Source: Kordia sp965283645
GTDB lineage: Bacteria; Bacteroidota; Bacteroidia; Flavobacteriales; Flavobacteriaceae
DNA length: 64,000 nt
Direction of reading: 5' to 3'
Assembly (NCBI RefSeq): GCF_965283645.1
Contig: NZ_CBDIPG010000001.1
Coordinates: 62,001 to 126,000 of the forward strand
Shown here: in pieces, positions 1 through 9,198 of the stretch
How positions within the stretch are numbered: the first letter of the stretch is position 1
Layout: each line of letters begins with the position of its first letter
Translations under genes and position numbers: made by a program
Notes under the pieces: model-generated
Seen by the model: the letters and a program-made list of their open reading frames with translations, nothing else
Databases searched by the model: none
What the model was told of the DNA's origin: nothing

Positions 1-1238
1 AATGTAATGGTTCGGGCGATTGTAGAAAACCTGCCTCTTTTTCAGGTGCCATGTGTCCAAGTTACAGAGCCACAAAAGACGAAAAAGATACCACACGTGC
101 ACGCGCAAATGCATTGCGAGAATTTTTAACACAATCTGAAAAGGAAAACAAATTTGATCATGCAGCATTAAAGGAAGTTTTTGACTTGTGTTTGAGTTGT
201 AAAGCCTGTGCAAGCGAATGTCCAAGTAATGTAGATGTGGCGGCTTTAAAAGCTGAATTTTTATATCAATATTACAAATCAAACAAACCTACACATCGTG
301 ATAAAATGTTTGCATTTTCTACGAAATCGAACAAATTGGCGAGCAACTTTCCGGGACTTTCAAACTTTGTAAAGACAAATGGTTTTACGTCAAAAATTAT
401 TAAAAAACAACTTGGTGTTGCTTCAGAACGTACATTGCCATTAAGTTCAAGTAAAACTTTAGATAAGATAATTCAAAAATCATTAAATCAATTAAATAGT
501 AATTCAAATAAATCTAAAAAAGTATATATTTTTAGTGATGAATTTACAAATTATTTAGAATCTGAAATTGGCAAAGATGCATTAATCGTTTTGTCAAAAC
601 TTGGGTACGAAATCAAATATATTTCGCACAAAGAAAGCGGACGAACGTTTATTTCGAAAGGTTTTCTAGCGGAAGCAAAAAAAGTAGCCAATGAGAATGT
701 GACTATTTTTAAAGATGTCATACATGAAAATGCTGTTTTGGTAGGAATTGAACCTTCGGCAATTTTAACCTTTCGTGATGAGTATATTCGTTTGGCTAAT
801 GATAAAGAAGCGGCGAAACAAATTGCGAAACATACCTACTTAATAGAAGAATTTTTAGCAAAAGAAATAGAAGCAGGAGAAATTACTTCAGAAGCATTTA
901 CGGAAGATATTAAAGACGTTAAAATACATGTACATTGTTATCAAAAATCATTGTCAAATCAGAAATGTACATATGATATTTTGAATCTTCCAAAAAACTA
1001 CAAACCAACCATTATAGCTTCAGGATGTTGTGGAATGGCAGGTTCGTTTGGATACGAAAAAGAGCATTACCAAGTAAGTATGAATGTTGGCGAACAAACC
1101 TTGTTTCCAGCAGTACGAGCGGCTTCAATAGATACGCTTTTAGCTGCAAATGGTACAAGCTGTCGCCATCAAATAAAAGATGGAACACAGAAAGATGCCT
1201 TGCATCCGATTACTATTTTGCGTAACGCGTTGAAATAA
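1..1238 (+). CDS. Fe-S oxidoreductase, C-terminal part of a FAD-linked oxidase (partial at 5' end)
   Basis: The frame is open from base 3, so the gene begins before the window; about 411 residues are visible. The first residues, CNGSGDCR followed by MCPSY, form the first half of a ferredoxin-like double 4Fe-4S domain; CLSCKACASECP about 50 residues on is the second cluster motif. The C-terminal part has HCYQKSL and GCCGMAGSFGYE, the cysteine-rich CCG-type domain of GlcF/HdrD-like proteins. This order matches the large FAD-linked oxidases of the YdiJ/D-lactate dehydrogenase type, where an N-terminal FAD domain (here outside the window) precedes the Fe-S part. The likely role is oxidation of a 2-hydroxy acid with electron transfer to the quinone pool; the substrate cannot be told from this fragment. 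A stand-alone Fe-S subunit is the alternative. Confidence 0.85.
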   Translation, partial: CNGSGDCRKPASFSGAMCPSYRATKDEKDTTRARANALREFLTQSEKENKFDHAALKEVFDLCLSCKACASECPSNVDVAALKAEFLYQYYKSNKPTHRDKMFAFSTKSNKLASNFPGLSNFVKTNGFTSKIIKKQLGVASERTLPLSSSKTLDKIIQKSLNQLNSNSNKSKKVYIFSDEFTNYLESEIGKDALIVLSKLGYEIKYISHKESGRTFISKGFLAEAKKVANENVTIFKDVIHENAVLVGIEPSAILTFRDEYIRLANDKEAAKQIAKHTYLIEEFLAKEIEAGEITSEAFTEDIKDVKIHVHCYQKSLSNQKCTYDILNLPKNYKPTIIASGCCGMAGSFGYEKEHYQVSMNVGEQTLFPAVRAASIDTLLAANGTSCRHQIKDGTQKDALHPITILRNALK

Positions 1239-1392
1239 TAAATTGTGAATGTTAAATTTTAATGTAAAAGTGTTTTCTGATAAAAAGAGTCTAGAATATA
1301 GAGCCAAGACAAGAAGCAATTCTCATTCAATTATTGAATTCCTTTAATTTAAAAACTATTTTTTCGAATAATGAATGTTGAATTGAAAAGGA

Positions 1393-1445
1393 TTTCTCAA
1401 TACAATTTTTCTTCATTTCATTGCGAAAAACCACTCGAAAAGACG
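1393..1445. repeat. Dispersed intergenic repeat copy, TTCTC(G/A)ATACAA type
   Basis: TTCTCAATACAATTTT followed about 30 nt later by CACTCGAAAAGAC resembles segments at 24785-24825 and, inverted, at 60615-60658. It lies in a 289-bp spacer (1239-1527) between converging genes that holds no convincing gene. Another short copy, ACTGAGCGGAGTCGAAGT near 1499-1517, matches the inverse of 59921-59938 with one mismatch. These look like decayed copies of non-coding dispersed repeats; no transposase is associated. Confidence 0.5.
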
Positions 1446-1527
1446 TTTGGTGTTTTAAATGAAAAATATTTTTCACAACCCACAACCCACAACCCACACA
1501 CTGAGCGGAGTCGAAGTGCAAACCCAA

Positions 1528-2379
1528 CTACTTCTTCGGAGGTTGTACAATCGTAATAGCTGCTAATAAATCCTTATAATCCATAGATTTCAATTCTTCA
1601 TCGGCATAAAAAGCAGTCAAGCGATCTTCAGTATGACGGTAGAGTTTCCAACGGTTTTTATGATATTCCAAAGCGGTTAAATTTTCAACCCAATCTCCCG
1701 AATTTAGATAGATACATGAACCTTTTCTATTGGTTTTCTTCTCCATTTGCGGTTGGTGAATATGTCCACAAATTACATATCCATATTCATTGTCAATGGC
1801 TAAATCTGCGGCAACTTTTTCAAAATCATTAATATATTTAACAGCTTTTTTTACGCTATTTTTAATACGCTTAGAAAGTGAATATTTTTCACGACCAATT
1901 TTTAATAAAAACCAATTGATATAACGGTTTAGACGGATTAACATATCATAACCCCAACTTCCAAGTTTGGCAATCCATTTGGCATTTTGAATGGAAGCAT
2001 CAAACACATCCCCGTGAAAAAACCAAGCTTTCTTTCCGTTGAGTTCCAATACGAGTTTATCAACCAAAGAAAAATTACCCAATTTGGTATCTGAAAATCG
2101 TCGTAACGACTCGTCATGATTTCCTGTAATATAAACGACCTCAACACCTTTGGCAGAAAAGTCGATTAGTTTTTTAATGACTTGTAAATGTGATTTTGGA
2201 AAATAACGCTTGCGAAACTGCCAAATATCAATAATATCACCATTTAAAATTATTTTTTTCGGATCGATACTATTTAAATATGAAAGCAATTCATTAGCAT
2301 GACAGCCATATGTTCCTAAATGAACATCGGAGATAACCACAAGGTCTATTTTTCGCTTTTTCAAGAAATCTTTTTTCAC
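1528..2379 (-). CDS. UDP-2,3-diacylglucosamine diphosphatase-like metallophosphoesterase
   Basis: Calcineurin-like phosphoesterase with all metal-ligand blocks visible: SDVHLG near the N-terminus, NGDIID, TGNHDE, HGDVFD and GHIHQP. Proteins of this size and pattern in Bacteroidetes are annotated as LpxH-like enzymes that cleave UDP-2,3-diacylglucosamine to lipid X in lipid A synthesis at the inner membrane. No ATG lies near the start; I chose GTG at 2379 (283 aa), while TTG at 2397 would add six residues. It is monocistronic and diverges from aroC. The lipid A assignment is by family; a general phosphoesterase role cannot be excluded. The lipid A genes at 40-43 kb are not linked. Confidence 0.8.
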   Translation of the reverse strand: MKKDFLKKRKIDLVVISDVHLGTYGCHANELLSYLNSIDPKKIILNGDIIDIWQFRKRYFPKSHLQVIKKLIDFSAKGVEVVYITGNHDESLRRFSDTKLGNFSLVDKLVLELNGKKAWFFHGDVFDASIQNAKWIAKLGSWGYDMLIRLNRYINWFLLKIGREKYSLSKRIKNSVKKAVKYINDFEKVAADLAIDNEYGYVICGHIHQPQMEKKTNRKGSCIYLNSGDWVENLTALEYHKNRWKLYRHTEDRLTAFYADEELKSMDYKDLLAAITIVQPPKK

Positions 2380-2505
2380 ATCGCAAATAAATAACAAAGA
2401 CTATGATTGCATGAAAAAATATCGTTAAGGTTAGTTGTTTGAATGTTAACAATATATAAAGGAATCTACTGAAATGTTAAGTTAATTTTAACCATTAGTT
2501 GGGTT

Positions 2506-2535
2506 TTTGAATCTGTTAGATTAAATTTACATTTG
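2506..2535 (+). promoter_or_regulatory. Bacteroidetes-type promoter of aroC
   Basis: TTTG at 2506-2509 and TACATTTG at 2528-2535 are separated by 18 nt, an exact match to the flavobacterial consensus TTG-N17-23-TAnnTTTG. The aroC ATG is at 2549, so the untranslated leader would be very short. Confidence 0.65.
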
Positions 2536-2548
2536 ATAAAAAAATACT

Positions 2549-3613
2549 ATGGCAGGAAATACCTTTGGAACACTATTCAAATTAACCACTTTTGGAGAAT
2601 CGCACGGACCCGCAATTGGTGGAATTATTGATGGCTGTCCAGCTGGAATAGCATTAGATATGGACATGATTCAGGAAGAAATGAATCGTAGAAAACCTGG
2701 GCAATCAGCTATTGTAACACAACGTAAAGAACCTGATGCAGTCGTTTTTTATTCAGGAATCTTTGAAGGAAAAACAACAGGAGTTCCTATTGGATTTGCT
2801 ATTCACAACACCAATCAGAAATCACACGATTATTCACATATTAAAGAAACGTATCGTCCGTCACATGCAGATTATGTATATGATCAAAAATACGGTCATC
2901 GTGATTATCGTGGAGGCGGAAGAAGTTCGGCACGTGAAACAGCTTCCAGAGTTGTAGCTGGCGCGATTGCCAAACAAATGCTTTCAAACATAAAAATAAA
3001 CGCATTTGTTTCTTCCGTTGGAGAAATTTCTTTAGATAAACCATATCAAGAATTAGATTTCAATCTAACAGAAAGTAATCCTGTACGTTGTCCCGATCCT
3101 GCAAAAGCGGCAGAAATGGAAGAACGAATCAGAGAAATTCGTAAAGAAGGTGATACTATTGGCGGAACAATTACCTGCGTTTTGCAAAATGTTCCTGTCG
3201 GATTGGGCGAACCTGTGTTTGATAAACTACACGCCGAACTCGGAAAAGCCATGTTGTCCATCAATGCGGTAAAAGGGTTTGAATATGGAAGCGGATTTGA
3301 AGGTTCAAAAATGAAAGGAAGTCAACACAATGATATTTTTAACGCAGACGGAAGTACTAAAACGAATCTTTCTGGTGGAATTCAAGGTGGAATTAGCAAC
3401 GGAATGGACATTTATTTTAGCGTAGCTTTCAAACCTGTGGCAACTATTATGCAGAAGCAACAAACCATCAACAAAGACGGTGAAGTAGTTGAAATGACAG
3501 GAAAAGGTCGTCACGATCCATGTGTAGTGCCAAGAGCAGTTCCTATTGTGGAGGCAATGGCAGCGTTGGTTTTGGCAGATTATTATTTAATCAACAGAAC
3601 CATCAAACTATGA
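2549..3613 (+). CDS. aroC: Chorismate synthase
   Basis: Converts 5-enolpyruvylshikimate-3-phosphate to chorismate, the last step of the shikimate pathway, using reduced FMN. Full length (354 aa). Signature blocks are present: GESHGPAIGGIIDGCPAG at residues 12-29, GHRDYRGGGRSSARETASRV around 112, and RHDPCVVPRAVPIVEAM near the C-terminus. A clear promoter lies upstream. The stop overlaps the ATG of the next membrane-protein gene (ATGA at 3610-3613), suggesting translational coupling. The other shikimate gene in the window, aroB, is 24 kb away. Confidence 0.98.
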   Translation: MAGNTFGTLFKLTTFGESHGPAIGGIIDGCPAGIALDMDMIQEEMNRRKPGQSAIVTQRKEPDAVVFYSGIFEGKTTGVPIGFAIHNTNQKSHDYSHIKETYRPSHADYVYDQKYGHRDYRGGGRSSARETASRVVAGAIAKQMLSNIKINAFVSSVGEISLDKPYQELDFNLTESNPVRCPDPAKAAEMEERIREIRKEGDTIGGTITCVLQNVPVGLGEPVFDKLHAELGKAMLSINAVKGFEYGSGFEGSKMKGSQHNDIFNADGSTKTNLSGGIQGGISNGMDIYFSVAFKPVATIMQKQQTINKDGEVVEMTGKGRHDPCVVPRAVPIVEAMAALVLADYYLINRTIKL

Positions 3614-4119
3614 GTGTAAAAAATTTTTTCGTAGCTGTTATTAAAATATTCGCGATATACATTTTCATTGAAGGAATCATTCCAATAATAGTAAGTATTA
3701 TATATTTTAATGGACAAGAAAAAGATGATACATTCTTATTAAGTTCAATCGGTATTATTTTACTCTTTTTTGCAATTATTTACTTCATGCTCTCATTTGC
3801 AGACAAGATTGTTAGTTTTTTACGATTAGACAAAGGATTTGAAGTAACACGTTTCGATTTTTCTAAAGTAGAAAGCAATTATATAACCGAAATTGCAATT
3901 GCAATTATGGGTGTATACATGCTATTCATAACAATTCCTTTCATGTTATATGATGGTTATATTTTACTAAAAAGTAACGTAAACACGAACAGCTTTGAGT
4001 TTAAAGATCCTCAATTACTAAAACAAAACCTATATAGCAATCTATTATACCTCTTAGTTGGAATAATTATTATATTTTTAAGGAAACCAATAGCAAATAT
4101 ATTTGCTTCAAAATCATAA
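3610..4119 (+). CDS. Hypothetical four-helix membrane protein
   Basis: 169 residues starting at the ATG that overlaps the aroC stop codon. Four hydrophobic segments are visible (about residues 7-30, 42-62, 95-120 and 140-160), separated by short polar loops; no catalytic motif or known family is recognised. The overlap with aroC suggests co-transcription, but a role in aromatic synthesis is not implied by the sequence. The frame is also open upstream inside aroC, but the overlapping ATG start fits the hydrophobic N-terminus. A poor TATATTTG box for the next gene may lie at 4098-4105 in its 3' end. Confidence 0.7.
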   Translation: MSVKNFFVAVIKIFAIYIFIEGIIPIIVSIIYFNGQEKDDTFLLSSIGIILLFFAIIYFMLSFADKIVSFLRLDKGFEVTRFDFSKVESNYITEIAIAIMGVYMLFITIPFMLYDGYILLKSNVNTNSFEFKDPQLLKQNLYSNLLYLLVGIIIIFLRKPIANIFASKS

Positions 4120-4156
4120 CAAACCAACGTTTCACAAACGAAACACTTAACATTAT

Positions 4157-5464
4157 ATGAAAAAATTAGCATTACACTGGCAAATTATTTTAGGAATGGT
4201 TATCGGAATTCTTTTTGGATTATTGATGACTACTTTTGAAGGCGGAAAAGAGATTGTTCAAGATTGGATAAAACCTTTCGGGAAAATATTTATCAAATGC
4301 CTTAAAATGATCGCCATTCCTTTAATTCTTGCGGCATTGATAAAAGGAGTTTCTGATTTGAAAGATATTTCTAAACTCTCAAAAATGGGAGGAAGAACCA
4401 TTGTTATTTATATCGCTACGACTGTTATTGCGGTAACTATTGGTTTAATGCTTGTAAATGTTGTCAATCCTGGAAAAGCGATTTCACAAGAAACGCGTAC
4501 AGAAATGATTGAAAATTATAGTGGCGACACGACAAAGTATCAAGAAACTGCAAAATCTCAAAAAGACGCTGGACCATTGCAGGCATTGGAAGATTTAGTG
4601 CCTGACAATATTTTTATGGCGGCTACAAGCAATAGAAACATGCTTCAAATTATATTCTTTGCAATCTTTTTTGGAATTGGTTTGATATTAATTCCAGAAG
4701 AAAAAGGAAAAACGGTGAAGAGCTTTTTTGATGGTTTCAATGAAGTCATACTCAAAATGGTCGATTTAATAATGCTTGCAGCTCCTTACGGTGTATTTGC
4801 TTTGTTAGCGGCAATTATTGTAGAATCACCAAGCTTAGATTTATTCCAAGCATTAGGTATGTATGCACTTACCGTTGTTGCAGGTTTGGTATTTATGATT
4901 AGTGTTTATATAGCAATCGTATTTATAGTTACTAAAAAAACACCAAAATTCTTCCTTAACGGAATTTCTCCTGCACAATTACTTGCTTTTTCTACAAGTT
5001 CAAGTGCTGCAACATTACCCGTTACAATGGAACGTGTTACGGAACATTTAGGAGTAGAAGAAGAAGTATCAAGCTTTGTATTGCCAATTGGAGCAACCAT
5101 TAATATGGACGGAACAAGTTTATACCAAGCAGTTGCGGCAGTATTTATTGCACAAGCTTTTGGTATGGAATTAGATTTTGCAACACAGTTAGGAATCATT
5201 GCAACAGCAACATTAGCTTCTATAGGAAGTGCGGCTGTTCCTGGAGCAGGAATGGTAATGTTAGTAGGTGTATTAGGCTATGCTGGAATTCCAGAAGCTG
5301 GATTGGCCTTAATATTTGCTGTAGACAGACCTTTAGACATGTGTAGAACAGTTGTAAATGTTACTGGTGATGCAACCGTTTCAATGGTTGTGGCTAAATC
5401 TGTTGGCAAATTGAACGATCCAAAACCAAAAAACTGGGATGATAATTACGAAGCCGTAAAATAA
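4157..5464 (+). CDS. Dicarboxylate/amino acid:cation symporter (GltP/DctA family)
   Basis: 435-residue member of the DAACS family of sodium- or proton-coupled transporters of glutamate, aspartate or C4-dicarboxylates in the inner membrane. Visible signatures are the serine-rich hairpin loop FSTSSSAATLP, the cation-site motif NMDGT, the second hairpin ASIGSAAVPGAGMVM, and DMCRTVVNVTGDA in the last helix. The arginine in that last motif is the residue that in glutamate transporters pairs with the substrate side-chain carboxylate, which favours an acidic substrate. An unusually polar insert around residues 110-135 is seen. It precedes the GshB-like gene by 61 bp on the same strand; a supply role for that cluster is only a suggestion. 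Confidence 0.93.
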   Translation: MKKLALHWQIILGMVIGILFGLLMTTFEGGKEIVQDWIKPFGKIFIKCLKMIAIPLILAALIKGVSDLKDISKLSKMGGRTIVIYIATTVIAVTIGLMLVNVVNPGKAISQETRTEMIENYSGDTTKYQETAKSQKDAGPLQALEDLVPDNIFMAATSNRNMLQIIFFAIFFGIGLILIPEEKGKTVKSFFDGFNEVILKMVDLIMLAAPYGVFALLAAIIVESPSLDLFQALGMYALTVVAGLVFMISVYIAIVFIVTKKTPKFFLNGISPAQLLAFSTSSSAATLPVTMERVTEHLGVEEEVSSFVLPIGATINMDGTSLYQAVAAVFIAQAFGMELDFATQLGIIATATLASIGSAAVPGAGMVMLVGVLGYAGIPEAGLALIFAVDRPLDMCRTVVNVTGDATVSMVVAKSVGKLNDPKPKNWDDNYEAVK

Positions 5465-5525
5465 TTTCAAAAAACCAACTTTTTTACATAAATTTAAACA
5501 GAAATAACCACCAAAATATACCTTC

Positions 5526-6557
5526 ATGAATATCTGCTTTTTAATGTATCCTTGGGAAGATATAGACCCAGAAAATGATACAAGTCTTGCTTTAATAAAA
5601 GAATGTGTAAAAAGAGGACATGGAGTCGCTATGTGTACACCTTCTAACTTAACAATACGTGATAGTGTTACCAATGCTTTTTGTACGGTAATTGGAAGAA
5701 TGGAAAAAACACCAAGTACATTAAAATCATTCTACATGAAAGCCACCTTACGAGAAGAAATGCTTCCATTAGCTGGTTTTGATGTCATATTCATGCGTGC
5801 AAATCCACCATTAGATCCTATAATGCTGAACTTCTTAGATTCTGTTAAAGATGATGTTTTCATTGTAAATTCATTACAAGGAATGCGTGAAGCAAACAAT
5901 AAACTATATACAGCGGCTTTCGGAGATGCGCATAGTAACATCATTCCAAATACGCATGTATCTAAAAATAAAGACTACTTAGTTGAACAAATTAAAGAAT
6001 CAAAATCTGATAAAATGATTCTAAAACCGTTGAATGGTTTTGGAGGTTCTGGAGTTATTCTCATTGAGAAATCAGCCATGAATAACATCAAATCACTATT
6101 AGATTTCTACATTACAAGTAGTGATGGCTCATCAAACTATGTAATTCTTCAAGATTATATAGAAGGCGCAGATCAAGGCGACGTTCGTATTTTGCTACTA
6201 AATGGAGAACCTATTGGTGCAATGCGACGTATTCCTGGAAGCGACGATCACAGATCTAATGTAAGTGCTGGCGGAAGTATCGCAAAACATACATTAACTA
6301 AAGAAGAAAAAGCATTGTGTAAACAAATAGGGCCAAAATTAGTAAATGACGGATTGTATTTTGTTGGAATTGATGTTATTGGTGGAAAATTAGTTGAGGT
6401 AAATGTAATGTCGCCAGGCGGAATTACATATATAAACAAAGTATACAAAGCTAAATTACAAGAAAAAGTAATTGATTTTGTAGAAAGTAAAGTTACGGAT
6501 AAGCTACAGGCATTTGACAGACGCGTACGTTTACGTAAAACCGTTGATGATGCATGA
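5526..6557 (+). CDS. ATP-grasp ligase, glutathione synthetase (GshB)-like
   Basis: 343 residues with a GshB-type pre-ATP-grasp domain (N-terminal MNICFLMYPWEDIDPEND; FMRANPPLD near residue 90) and an ATP-grasp domain from about 120: ATP-binding loop KPLNGFGGSGVIL near residue 172, then DVRILLLNGEP, and the Mg-binding end VGIDVIGGKLVEVNVMSPGG. Family knowledge: GshB joins gamma-glutamylcysteine and glycine. No gamma-glutamylcysteine ligase gene lies in the window, and proteins of this branch cluster with N-formylglutamate amidohydrolase and QEGLA-motif genes, as here, so the true substrate may be another small peptide. The stop overlaps the next start (ATGA at 6554-6557). It is the first gene of a six-gene run to 10356. 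Confidence 0.85.
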   Translation: MNICFLMYPWEDIDPENDTSLALIKECVKRGHGVAMCTPSNLTIRDSVTNAFCTVIGRMEKTPSTLKSFYMKATLREEMLPLAGFDVIFMRANPPLDPIMLNFLDSVKDDVFIVNSLQGMREANNKLYTAAFGDAHSNIIPNTHVSKNKDYLVEQIKESKSDKMILKPLNGFGGSGVILIEKSAMNNIKSLLDFYITSSDGSSNYVILQDYIEGADQGDVRILLLNGEPIGAMRRIPGSDDHRSNVSAGGSIAKHTLTKEEKALCKQIGPKLVNDGLYFVGIDVIGGKLVEVNVMSPGGITYINKVYKAKLQEKVIDFVESKVTDKLQAFDRRVRLRKTVDDA

Positions 6558-7387
6558 ATAGTAAAAAAATAATAATAACAAACCCAATAGTTACAGTAGA
6601 TTGGTTGCAAGAAAAGCTCAATGCAACCAATCTTGTTATTTTAAACGGAACCATTCCAAGAGTGGTTGATGCAGACAAACCCAAGGAAACACAACAAATT
6701 CCCAACGCACGTTTTTTTGACATAAAAAATGTATTTAGTCAACCAAACGCTCCTTTTCCAAATACAATGATTAATCTGCCAGAATTTATACTAAAATCAC
6801 AAGATTTAGGCATTAATGAAGATAGTGCAATTGTTGTATATGATGAATTAGGCATCTATTCATCTGCAAGAGTTTGGTATATGTTTACATCGATAGGATT
6901 TGACAATATTGCGGTGTTAGATGGTGGATTTCCAGCATGGAAAGCAAAAAAATATAATTGTGAAGAAAAAGTACTTTTTCAAGGGAAACAAGGTGATTTT
7001 CAAGCTCAATATCGCACAAATTTGTTTAGGAATTACACTCAAATGTTACAAGAAATTCAAAACAAGTCAAGCTTAATTTTAGATGCGCGTTCTTCAGATC
7101 GGTTCACGGGAAAAGTTCCAGAGCCAAGAAAAGGCTTGCGTAGCGGGCAAATTCCAACCTCAAAAAATCTTCCGTATGCAGCACTATTACACAACAAGCA
7201 ATTAAAATCGAAGTCAGAAATCAAAGCTATTTTTGAGGCATTACAAACAGATGAAACGGAACTTGTATTTTCATGCGGATCAGGAATTACGGCGTGTATT
7301 CTGGCATTAGCCGCTGATTACGTAGGATATAAAAACTATTCGGTTTATGATGGTTCGTGGACAGAATGGGGAAGTTTGTACAACTAA
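6554..7387 (+). CDS. Sulfurtransferase (thiosulfate/3-mercaptopyruvate type)
   Basis: 277 residues forming two rhodanese domains: the N-terminal inactive one (VDWLQEKL to GGFPAWK) and the C-terminal catalytic one with CGSGITAC near residue 239, which carries the persulfide cysteine. The CGSG(V/I)TA loop is the signature of 3-mercaptopyruvate sulfurtransferase-like enzymes of the SseA type. It is translationally coupled to the GshB-like gene by a 4-bp overlap, which hints that it handles a low-molecular-weight thiol made or used by that pathway. Cytoplasmic, no signal peptide. Confidence 0.9.
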   Translation: MNSKKIIITNPIVTVDWLQEKLNATNLVILNGTIPRVVDADKPKETQQIPNARFFDIKNVFSQPNAPFPNTMINLPEFILKSQDLGINEDSAIVVYDELGIYSSARVWYMFTSIGFDNIAVLDGGFPAWKAKKYNCEEKVLFQGKQGDFQAQYRTNLFRNYTQMLQEIQNKSSLILDARSSDRFTGKVPEPRKGLRSGQIPTSKNLPYAALLHNKQLKSKSEIKAIFEALQTDETELVFSCGSGITACILALAADYVGYKNYSVYDGSWTEWGSLYN

Positions 7388-7393
7388 ATCGTC

Positions 7394-7804
7394 ATGGAAG
7401 AATTGAATCAAACAGAAACACATCTTGATCAAAATCAGTTACAAGAACAACTTTTAGAAACGCATATTACCTTAGAAAAACTAAAAATTGTTCGCAAAGG
7501 AATCTTAAAAGATGCAGCAATCATAGGTTCTATAGGGCTTTTTATCATTTTAATTGGAATTTATATACAGTATGCAGAATGGACTGAATATCCCGTAATT
7601 CCATTTTTAATATTTGTTGGTGGTGTATTTTTAGCTGTAGCGTTACGACCTGTGCAACGTTTTAAAAAAGAGCAGAATGAAGCCGAAGAAACTCGTAAAA
7701 ATTTGCAAACCTTATTAAAAAAAGATAATTTAGACTATAAAGCAGTTGTTCAAGTCACTAAAAATGATAAAGGTGATTTTGATGTTGAAAAAAAATATAA
7801 ATAG
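7394..7804 (+). CDS. Small membrane protein with N-terminal coiled coil
   Basis: 136 residues: a Gln/Glu/Leu-rich helical stretch at residues 1-35 with coiled-coil character, two membrane segments at about 43-60 and 70-87, and a charged C-terminal tail. No enzyme motif is visible and the family is not recognised. It begins 6 bp after the sulfurtransferase stop, so it is part of the same transcription unit. Its layout (soluble N-terminus, paired helices, charged tail) is shared with the next gene, and the two may form a membrane complex; this is inference. Confidence 0.75.
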   Translation: MEELNQTETHLDQNQLQEQLLETHITLEKLKIVRKGILKDAAIIGSIGLFIILIGIYIQYAEWTEYPVIPFLIFVGGVFLAVALRPVQRFKKEQNEAEETRKNLQTLLKKDNLDYKAVVQVTKNDKGDFDVEKKYK

Positions 7805-7822
7805 TTAGAGTAGGATAGCAGT

Positions 7823-8323
7823 ATGGAAAACGTTAGTCATTGTAATTTTTGTGAACACAAAGAATTTGATTTTGCCACGGGAAATATATGTGGACTTACC
7901 CAAAAAAAAGCCGATTTCATTAAAAAATGCCCTAAAATAAGTTTTGATGTCAATGCTAAAGAAAAAATTGCCCAAATCAATCAAGAATACAAAGCAATAA
8001 AAGATCGTAAAGTTGACGTTATTGGTCATTTAGTACTTTACTCAATAATTGGAGTTGCTTTAATTATCATTGACATTTACTTTACACAATACCTATTTGA
8101 AGCTGGCTGGATCTCTACCGCTAGCATTGTAGGAATTGCTGTAGGATTATCGTTAATAGGATACGGATTCGCTCCATTAGTAAATTATAGAGAAGCAAGT
8201 GGCGCGGCAAAATCACAAAAAGATCGTTTGGATGCTATTCTAAAAACATATGATTACGGGTACGATATCAATTTTGAAGATGAAAACTATCTAACAGCTG
8301 TCACATTGCGAAGAGTGAAATAA
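7823..8323 (+). CDS. Small membrane protein with N-terminal Cys-rich (zinc-ribbon-like) head
   Basis: 166 residues. The N-terminus holds four cysteines in the order CNFC, then C at about residue 26 and C at about 38 (the last in KKCPK), which could bind a metal ion. Two membrane segments follow at about residues 75-92 and 97-117, then a charged tail ending in RRVK. No family is recognised with certainty. It starts 18 bp after the previous gene and 32 bp before the amidohydrolase gene, so operon membership is likely. A membrane anchor or sensor for the surrounding enzymes is possible but unproven. Confidence 0.75.
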   Translation: MENVSHCNFCEHKEFDFATGNICGLTQKKADFIKKCPKISFDVNAKEKIAQINQEYKAIKDRKVDVIGHLVLYSIIGVALIIIDIYFTQYLFEAGWISTASIVGIAVGLSLIGYGFAPLVNYREASGAAKSQKDRLDAILKTYDYGYDINFEDENYLTAVTLRRVK

Positions 8324-8355
8324 TATGTACGTTCATACACAAAGTAACCAGTTAC

Positions 8356-9183
8356 ATGAAAAAACTTACCATAAAAGAAATTATCACCAAAATTGAAAAT
8401 GGAGAACTGTTCAGAGCAGTTTCGTCAGATTATTCATTTACGATAAAAATTGACGCGTATGTTCCATATGCTTGCGGTGCTGTACACGACGGACATCAAT
8501 TTAGACGCGAACTTTGGGAAAATTGCATACACACCGAATATGAACGTTGGTTTGAAGAAGATCCGGCTACGAGAGCAATGGTAAAAACACATCCAATCAT
8601 AATTGCTGGAATGGATTCACGTTTTGAATACGATCTAAATCGAGCGCCAGAAAGTGCCATTTATGAAGACGCTTGGGGAAAACAACTTTGGCATAAACCG
8701 CTTTCGGAAGACATGAAACAGAAAAGTTTGGACAAACATGCAAACTTTTACAAAGTAGTACATGCGTTAATAGCGAAACTTGAAGAAAAATTTAACGCTT
8801 GTGTTATATACGACATGCATTCATACAATTGGAAACGTTGGGAACGTGAAGTGCCAACATTCAATTTAGGAACAGGAAATATAGACAATGAACGCTTTGG
8901 CGAATTTATAGAATCTTGGCGCAGAATGCTTTCCATGATTGAATTGCCAAATGATATCGTTTCTACATCAAAAATAAACGATACATTTCAAGGAAACGGC
9001 TACTTTTTAAAGTACATCACACAACATTTTAGCAACACTTTAGTTTTGGCAACCGAAGTAAAAAAGATATATTGCGACGAAATTAATCAAGTCATGTTCC
9101 CCGAAGTTGTAGCGGCTATTGAAAAACAGTTACGCCGCATGCTACCTAAACATGCAACTGCTTTTTACGCAAAACACAAATAA
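8356..9183 (+). CDS. N-formylglutamate amidohydrolase family protein
   Basis: 275 residues. The pattern YDMHSYNW around residue 153, together with CGAVHDGHQFR near residue 38 and the conserved acidic and histidine residues between them, is that of the N-formylglutamate amidohydrolase (HutG-like) family, zinc enzymes related to succinylglutamate desuccinylase. In histidine degradation the enzyme yields glutamate and formate, but no hut genes are present here. The neighbours (GshB-like ligase, QEGLA peptidase) occur together in other bacteria and point to a different N-acyl or peptide substrate. Cytoplasmic. It sits 15 bp upstream of the QEGLA gene. Confidence 0.85.
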   Translation: MKKLTIKEIITKIENGELFRAVSSDYSFTIKIDAYVPYACGAVHDGHQFRRELWENCIHTEYERWFEEDPATRAMVKTHPIIIAGMDSRFEYDLNRAPESAIYEDAWGKQLWHKPLSEDMKQKSLDKHANFYKVVHALIAKLEEKFNACVIYDMHSYNWKRWEREVPTFNLGTGNIDNERFGEFIESWRRMLSMIELPNDIVSTSKINDTFQGNGYFLKYITQHFSNTLVLATEVKKIYCDEINQVMFPEVVAAIEKQLRRMLPKHATAFYAKHK

Positions 9184-9198
9184 GAAGATTTTTTCAGG

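Noticed and set aside
1371..1556. Small open frames in the spacer before the phosphoesterase
   Set aside because: They run through repeat-like sequence (cccacaaccc, ctgagcggag) and have no protein-like composition or start signal.
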